Origin: Actinomycetota bacterium
GTDB taxonomy: Bacteria > Actinomycetota > Actinomycetes > Actinomycetales > Microbacteriaceae
Length of the DNA stretch: 10,880 bases
Direction of reading: 5' to 3'
Assembly: GCA_009703445.1 (NCBI GenBank)
Contig: WLGA01000029.1
Coordinates: 1-10,880 of the forward strand
Position 1 is the first letter of the stretch, and every line of letters begins with the position of its first letter. The notes below the pieces were generated by a model. That model made no database searches. It was not told the DNA's origin and was given only the letters and a program-made list of their open reading frames with translations. Below are positions 7,454 through 10,880 of the stretch, piece after piece. Both the position numbers and the translations under genes were made by a program.

Positions 7454-7466
7454 ATCCAACCAACGC

Positions 7467-7508
7467 TATGATTGGCAACAGTTTCCATTGTTGCCAAAAG
7501 TTGCCAAA
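7467..7508. promoter_or_regulatory. Promoter and operator region of the lacI-family gene
   Basis: TATGAT (7467-7472) is a good -10 hexamer that runs straight into the inverted repeat TTGGCAACA (7472-7480) and TGTTGCCAA (7489-7497). A direct copy TTGCCAAAG follows at 7501-7508. Half-sites match those at the transporter and uxaC operators, but the spacing between TGGCAA and TTGCCA is 12 rather than 4. No clear -35 is seen. The placement fits autoregulation of the repressor gene; the altered spacing leaves the binding mode uncertain. Confidence 0.6.
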
Positions 7509-7515
7509 GCACACA

Positions 7516-7535
7516 ACAGAAGGAAACAGAAGGAA
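7516..7535 (+). repeat. Tandem 10-bp repeat carrying two Shine-Dalgarno sequences
   Basis: ACAGAAGGAA occurs twice head to tail (7516-7525 and 7526-7535). The first AAGGA (7520-7524) is 10 nt before ATG 7535. The second (7530-7534) abuts that ATG but is 6 nt before GTG 7541, in the same frame. The duplication therefore supplies a ribosome site for each of two starts six bases apart. Confidence 0.75.
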
Positions 7536-7540
7536 TGCGC

Positions 7541-8536
7541 GTGAACGAGAAGGCGGCGACGATCTATGACATCGCCAAACTCGCCGGCGTAAACCCTTCA
7601 ACCGTTTCTCGTGCGCTAACCACCCCCGGTCGCATCAACGCGACCACCGAGGCCAAGGTTCGCGAAGCTGCCAAGCAGCTCAACTATCGTGTGAACCCAT
7701 TCGCCCGCGCCTTGCCTACCGGCAAGACCAAGACGATCGCCTTCATGGTTGCCGACATCACCAACCCGGTGTTCTTCAAGCTTGTTCGTGGTGCCGAGTT
7801 GGCCGCCGCCGAAGTTGGCTACACCTTGGTTATTGCCGAATCACAGGAATCTAGCCTCGTAGAGTCGGCGACTCTCGAGCGCATCCTTCCATCCGTGGAT
7901 GGCGTGATCCTGGGAACAACTCGTCTTAGCGACGAAGAGATCTCAGCGTTGAACCAGCAGAAGCCGGTTGTCTTGGTCAACCGCAAAGTTGATGGCGTCT
8001 CGGATGTGGTGCCAGACAACTCACCTGGCATTGCCGAGGCTGTAAAGCACCTAGCCGATCTTGGTCACAAGCACATCGCTTTCGTCGCTGGCCCGGCCGC
8101 ATCGTGGATCAACACCGATCGCTGGAATCACCTTATGAAAAATGCCGTCGAGTTGGGCATGACCATTGCTGAGATCAGCTCGAATGAGCCGACTCTCGAA
8201 GGTGGCAAGGGAGCATTTGAGCGAGTTCGCGCCGCCGGGGTCACCGCCGTCGTTACTTACAACGACTTGATGGCAATTGGTTTGCTGCGCGAGGCCACCG
8301 CTGCCGGGGTCACGGTGCCGACGGACTTGAGCATCATCGGCTTCGACAACATCTTCGGCAGTGACTTCACCAACCCGCCGCTTTCGACGATCGAGATGCC
8401 GCTGCAGAAGATTGGCGCCGAGGCAGTCGAAACCCTGCTCAAGAGTTTTGTCGCCGAAGATGACGAGCCGATGCACGGCACATCCGAGGTAACTTCGCTG
8501 CTTATGCGCGGCTCAACCGGCAAGGCGAAGGCCTAA
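7541..8536 (+). CDS. LacI-family transcriptional repressor of the uronate regulon
   Basis: This cytoplasmic DNA-binding regulator has 331 residues from GTG 7541 (333 from ATG 7535). The N-terminal helix-turn-helix reads TIYDIAKLAGVNPSTVSRALT (about 7-27). The hinge NPFARALPTGKT (52-63) carries the minor-groove leucine L58. The rest is a periplasmic-binding-protein-like effector domain, starting at TIAFMVADITNPVFFKLVRGAE and containing GHKHIAFVAGP and LSIIGFDNIFGSDFTNPPLSTIEMP. I prefer GTG 7541 because AAGGA lies at optimal spacing. The gene sits between the importer operon and uxaC, and matching operator half-sites precede all three units. I infer that it represses importer, itself and uxaC-uxuB until a uronate-pathway intermediate binds. 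LacI-family ExuR of Bacillus subtilis controlling uxaC and uxuB is a precedent. The inducer is not deducible here. Confidence 0.9.
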   Translation: MNEKAATIYDIAKLAGVNPSTVSRALTTPGRINATTEAKVREAAKQLNYRVNPFARALPTGKTKTIAFMVADITNPVFFKLVRGAELAAAEVGYTLVIAESQESSLVESATLERILPSVDGVILGTTRLSDEEISALNQQKPVVLVNRKVDGVSDVVPDNSPGIAEAVKHLADLGHKHIAFVAGPAASWINTDRWNHLMKNAVELGMTIAEISSNEPTLEGGKGAFERVRAAGVTAVVTYNDLMAIGLLREATAAGVTVPTDLSIIGFDNIFGSDFTNPPLSTIEMPLQKIGAEAVETLLKSFVAEDDEPMHGTSEVTSLLMRGSTGKAKA

Positions 8537-8578
8537 AAAATGACAAATATAACGATTGGATTTCATCTACCCAATTTG

Positions 8579-8606
8579 TTTGGCAACCGCTTGCCAAAAG
8601 TTGCGA
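8579..8606. promoter_or_regulatory. LacI-family operator upstream of uxaC
   Basis: TTTGGCAACCGCTTGCCAAA (8579-8598) is a 20-bp near-palindrome with central CG; its 16-bp core is identical to the operator at 2158-2173. AAAG and a third half-site TTGCGA (8601-8606) follow, almost the same arrangement as in front of lacI. The TTGCCA of the right arm could also serve as a -35 for a weak -10 at 8614-8619 (TTCTAT, 17-nt spacer), which would give a nearly leaderless transcript. Confidence 0.82.
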
Positions 8607-8631
8607 AAAGTGATTCTATGAAGGTGTGCAA

Positions 8632-10035
8632 ATGAGAACGAACCTAGACCCAGCTAGATTGCTACCGAGCGATCCAGCTCTGCGCGCTATTGCCGAGGAG
8701 CTCTACTCTTCGGTGGCCGGTCTGCCGATCATTTCACCGCACGGCCACGTTGACCCGAGCCTGCTGGTTGAAAACAAGCCGTTTGCAAACCCGGCCGAGC
8801 TATTCATCTTCTTCGACCACTACGTGACCCGCTTGCTGCACACCCAGGGCTTCGGCCTCGAGAACTTCGGCAAGGGTGCGGCCGGTGCAAGCGCCGACCC
8901 TCGCGAGGCTTGGCGGATCCTCTGCTCAAACTGGCACATGCTGCTCGGCACCTCAAGTGGATACTGGCTAACCCACGAGTTCGCGACGCTCTTCGGCATC
9001 AACGAGGCGCCTTCGGCTGAGAACGCCGACCGCCTATACGACCTAATCGCCACCGAACTTCTCGAACCAAGGATGCTGCCTCGCGCTCTATTCGAATCGT
9101 TCAACATCGAGTTCCTAGCCACCACAGATGACCCTTGCGACGACCTCGCCGGGCACCAGGCATTGGCCGCCGACCCAACTTTCAAGGGTCGCGTTGCGCC
9201 TACCTTCCGCCCAGACGCCTACCTAGATCCACGTGCCCGCAACTGGGTTGCCAACGTAGACCGCCTGCTGGCGGTTGCCGGCGAGAGCTCGCGCAACTAT
9301 GCCGGTTTCATCCGTGCACTGGAAAACCGTCGCGCTTACTTCAAGGCAAACGGTGCGGTCAGCTGTGACCACGGTGTGCTCGAGGCTTACACGACGATTC
9401 TGACCTCAGAAACCGCCGCCGATCTTTTCGACCGCGCACTCGCCGGAACCATCACCGCTCACGAACAGCGCGAATTCGCCGGTCACATGCTTGCCGAAAT
9501 GGCACGCATGAGCACCGAAGACGGCCTAGTTATGACCATCCACGCGGGGGTCGTTCGCAATCACTCGACCGCGACCTTCAGCAAGTTTGGCCCAGACACC
9601 GGGCAAGACATCCCAGTTGCCGCCGAGTTCACCAACAATCTGCGCCCAATGCTCGAGGCATACGGACTTCACCCAAACCTCACCGCAATCTTGTTCAGCT
9701 TGGACGAAACTACCTGGTCGCGCGAAGTGGCGCCGTTGGCCGGTTTCTATCCGAGCGTTCGCATCGGAGCCCCTTGGTGGTTCCTTGATGCTCCAGACTC
9801 AGCGACTCGCTTCCGCGAGGCAACCACCGAAATTGCCGGCTTCTATCGAGGTTCGGGCTTCATCGATGACACCAGGGCTTTCCTTTCCATCCCTGCTCGT
9901 CACGATATGGCACGACGCGTTGACTGCGCCTTCTTGGCGCGCTTGGTAGCCGAGGGCCGCTTGACTCTCGACCAGGCCAAGAAGGTTGCAGTCGACCTAG
10001 TCGTCGACATCCCAAGAAAGGCGTTCAAGCTATGA
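8632..10035 (+). CDS. uxaC: Uronate isomerase (glucuronate isomerase)
   Basis: This cytoplasmic enzyme converts D-glucuronate to D-fructuronate, and D-galacturonate to D-tagaturonate, the first step of the isomerase route of hexuronate breakdown. The product has 467 residues, close to the usual 470. The amidohydrolase-fold metal motif appears as ISPHGHVDP with H37 and H39. Other family landmarks are NWHMLLGTSSGYWLTHEF, EFLATTDDPCDDL, MTIHAGVVRNH, GAPWWFLDAP and the C-terminal GFIDDTRAFLSIPARHDMARR. I choose ATG 8632 because AAGG (8621-8624) is 7 nt upstream; GTG 8626 in frame would leave one base and is unlikely. The gene follows a LacI-type operator and its stop overlaps the next start (ATGA). 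Together with the uxuB-like neighbour it indicates glucuronate rather than galacturonate use, although UxaC proteins accept both. Confidence 0.93.
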   Translation: MRTNLDPARLLPSDPALRAIAEELYSSVAGLPIISPHGHVDPSLLVENKPFANPAELFIFFDHYVTRLLHTQGFGLENFGKGAAGASADPREAWRILCSNWHMLLGTSSGYWLTHEFATLFGINEAPSAENADRLYDLIATELLEPRMLPRALFESFNIEFLATTDDPCDDLAGHQALAADPTFKGRVAPTFRPDAYLDPRARNWVANVDRLLAVAGESSRNYAGFIRALENRRAYFKANGAVSCDHGVLEAYTTILTSETAADLFDRALAGTITAHEQREFAGHMLAEMARMSTEDGLVMTIHAGVVRNHSTATFSKFGPDTGQDIPVAAEFTNNLRPMLEAYGLHPNLTAILFSLDETTWSREVAPLAGFYPSVRIGAPWWFLDAPDSATRFREATTEIAGFYRGSGFIDDTRAFLSIPARHDMARRVDCAFLARLVAEGRLTLDQAKKVAVDLVVDIPRKAFKL

Positions 10036-10880
10036 AGCTAACTCGCGCCAACTTGGCCACACAGACTGGGGTGGTGGTGGCCACCCCAACAGAACGCATC
10101 GTGCACATTGGCCTCGGGGCATTCCACCGAGCTCACCAAGCATGGTTCACCGCTCAGGTCGACACCGAAAAGCAGTGGGGCATTTTTGCCTTCACCGGCC
10201 GTTCGGCCAAGGCTGCCGAAGAACTAGCCAGCCAGGATGGTCTGTTCACTCTGATCACCCGAAGCGAAGCCGGCGACGAGTTCGAAGTAATCGACTCAAT
10301 TGTGCGCGCAGAAGATGGCAATGACACCGAAGCTTTCACCTCGGCAATCGCCAACCCGCAGACCGCAATCGTCACGCTGACCATCACCGAAGCCGGCTAC
10401 GGCATGGATGCCTCCGGCCACGTAGACACCGTGAACCCACCGGTCACCCTGCACCGGTTGGCCGTGGCGCTCGAGACCCGTCGCCGCGTGAATGGCCAGC
10501 CGATCGCAGTTGTCTCTTGCGACAACATGCCTTCTAACGGAGCACTGCTCAAGGTGGCGATGGGCGACCTATTCGCGTCATTCGGCGCTGAGTCAGTTGC
10601 CTGGATGAACGCCAACGTTTCATTCGTTTCTACCTCGATCGACCGCATCACCCCGAAGACCACCGAGGCCGACATTGCCACCGTGCTCGCCGAAACCGGC
10701 TGGGATGACTGCTCACCGGTAGTCACCGAACCATTCCGCGACTGGGTGCTGGAGGGCGATTTTCCACTCGGCCGCCCTGCCTGGGAGAACGCTGGAGCGC
10801 GTTTCGTTGACCACATCGAACCATTCGAGAACCGCAAGCTTTGGTTGCTCAACGGTTCACACAGCTTGCTCGCCTATGCC
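10032..10880 (+). CDS. uxuB: Mannitol-dehydrogenase-family oxidoreductase, probable fructuronate reductase, 5' part
   Basis: About 283 residues are visible of a family usually 450-490 long; the gene continues past the window end. The N-terminal Rossmann region shows IVHIGLGAFHRAHQAWFT, then TITEAGYG, AVVSCDNMPSNG, STSIDRITPKTT and WVLEGDFPLGRPAWENAGARFV, all typical of long-chain polyol dehydrogenases. The last visible stretch, RKLWLLNGSHSLLAY, holds the catalytic Lys-Asn-His set in K-x4-N-x2-H spacing. In this family mannitol 2-dehydrogenase, altronate oxidoreductase (UxaB) and mannonate oxidoreductase (UxuB) look alike. Direct linkage to uxaC by a 4-nt ATGA overlap favours UxuB, which reduces D-fructuronate to D-mannonate with NADH. 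Tagaturonate reductase (UxaB) or a polyol dehydrogenase are the alternatives. It should share the operator and transcript of uxaC. Confidence 0.85.
   Translation, partial: MKLTRANLATQTGVVVATPTERIVHIGLGAFHRAHQAWFTAQVDTEKQWGIFAFTGRSAKAAEELASQDGLFTLITRSEAGDEFEVIDSIVRAEDGNDTEAFTSAIANPQTAIVTLTITEAGYGMDASGHVDTVNPPVTLHRLAVALETRRRVNGQPIAVVSCDNMPSNGALLKVAMGDLFASFGAESVAWMNANVSFVSTSIDRITPKTTEADIATVLAETGWDDCSPVVTEPFRDWVLEGDFPLGRPAWENAGARFVDHIEPFENRKLWLLNGSHSLLAYA

Noticed and set aside
7472..7540. Longer repressor start at TTG 7472
   Set aside because: The extra codons translate the operator inverted repeat and the tandem ribosome sites, and there is no Shine-Dalgarno before 7472.
8540..8576. Possible promoter (ATGACA, TATAAC) and ATTGG/CCAAT inverted repeat in the gap before uxaC
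   Set aside because: The hexamers are not correctly spaced relative to each other, and the inverted repeat is only 5 bp.
8626..8631. GTG 8626 as uxaC start
   Set aside because: AAGG ends one or two bases before it; ATG 8632 has the proper 7-nt spacing.
1..10880. Defence system, toxin-antitoxin pair, mobile element, CRISPR array or tRNA gene
   Set aside because: No such protein motifs, repeats or cloverleaf-like sequences were found on either strand.

Overview
The window is a single-strand (+) stretch of a moderately GC-rich bacterial chromosome (mid to upper 50s percent GC by eye). Tightly packed genes, 1- and 4-nt stop/start overlaps and actinobacterial-looking protein sequences suggest an actinomycete, probably Microbacteriaceae. 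A freshwater 'Luna'-type lineage (Rhodoluna/Aquiluna relatives) is a guess from overall resemblance, supported by frequent use of the Leu codon CTA, which is usually rare in high-GC actinobacteria. No tRNA, rRNA, CRISPR, IS element or phage gene was seen.

Positions 1-2057 hold three housekeeping-type genes in a row: the 3' end of a NagD-like HAD phosphatase, an unusually short NhaA Na+/H+ antiporter, and a SpoU/TrmH-family RNA 2'-O-methyltransferase that overlaps nhaA.

Positions 2058-7453 hold a regulatory region and a four-gene ABC importer of the oligopeptide/dipeptide (Opp/Dpp) architecture: a family-5 solute-binding protein, a DppB-type permease, a natural fusion of the DppC-type permease with the DppD-type ATPase, and a DppF-type ATPase. 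A strong GC-rich hairpin without a U-run separates the binding-protein gene from the membrane and ATPase genes. The binding protein has a signal peptide but no lipobox cysteine.

Positions 7454-10880 hold a LacI-family repressor, then uxaC (glucuronate/galacturonate isomerase) overlapping by 4 nt the start of a mannitol-dehydrogenase-family oxidoreductase, most likely uxuB (fructuronate reductase), which runs off the end of the window.

The link between these parts is a repeated operator. TGGCAACCGCTTGCCA, a palindrome with a central CG as LacI-family operators have, occurs identically upstream of the binding-protein gene and of uxaC. A related TTGGCAACA/TGTTGCCAA inverted repeat lies upstream of lacI. 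The sensible reading is one LacI-controlled uronate regulon: the Dpp-like importer brings in a uronate or a uronate-containing saccharide, UxaC isomerises D-glucuronate to D-fructuronate, and UxuB reduces this to D-mannonate. Later steps (UxuA, KDG kinase and aldolase) would lie outside the window. The transporter is therefore probably mis-described if it is labelled as a peptide importer from homology alone.
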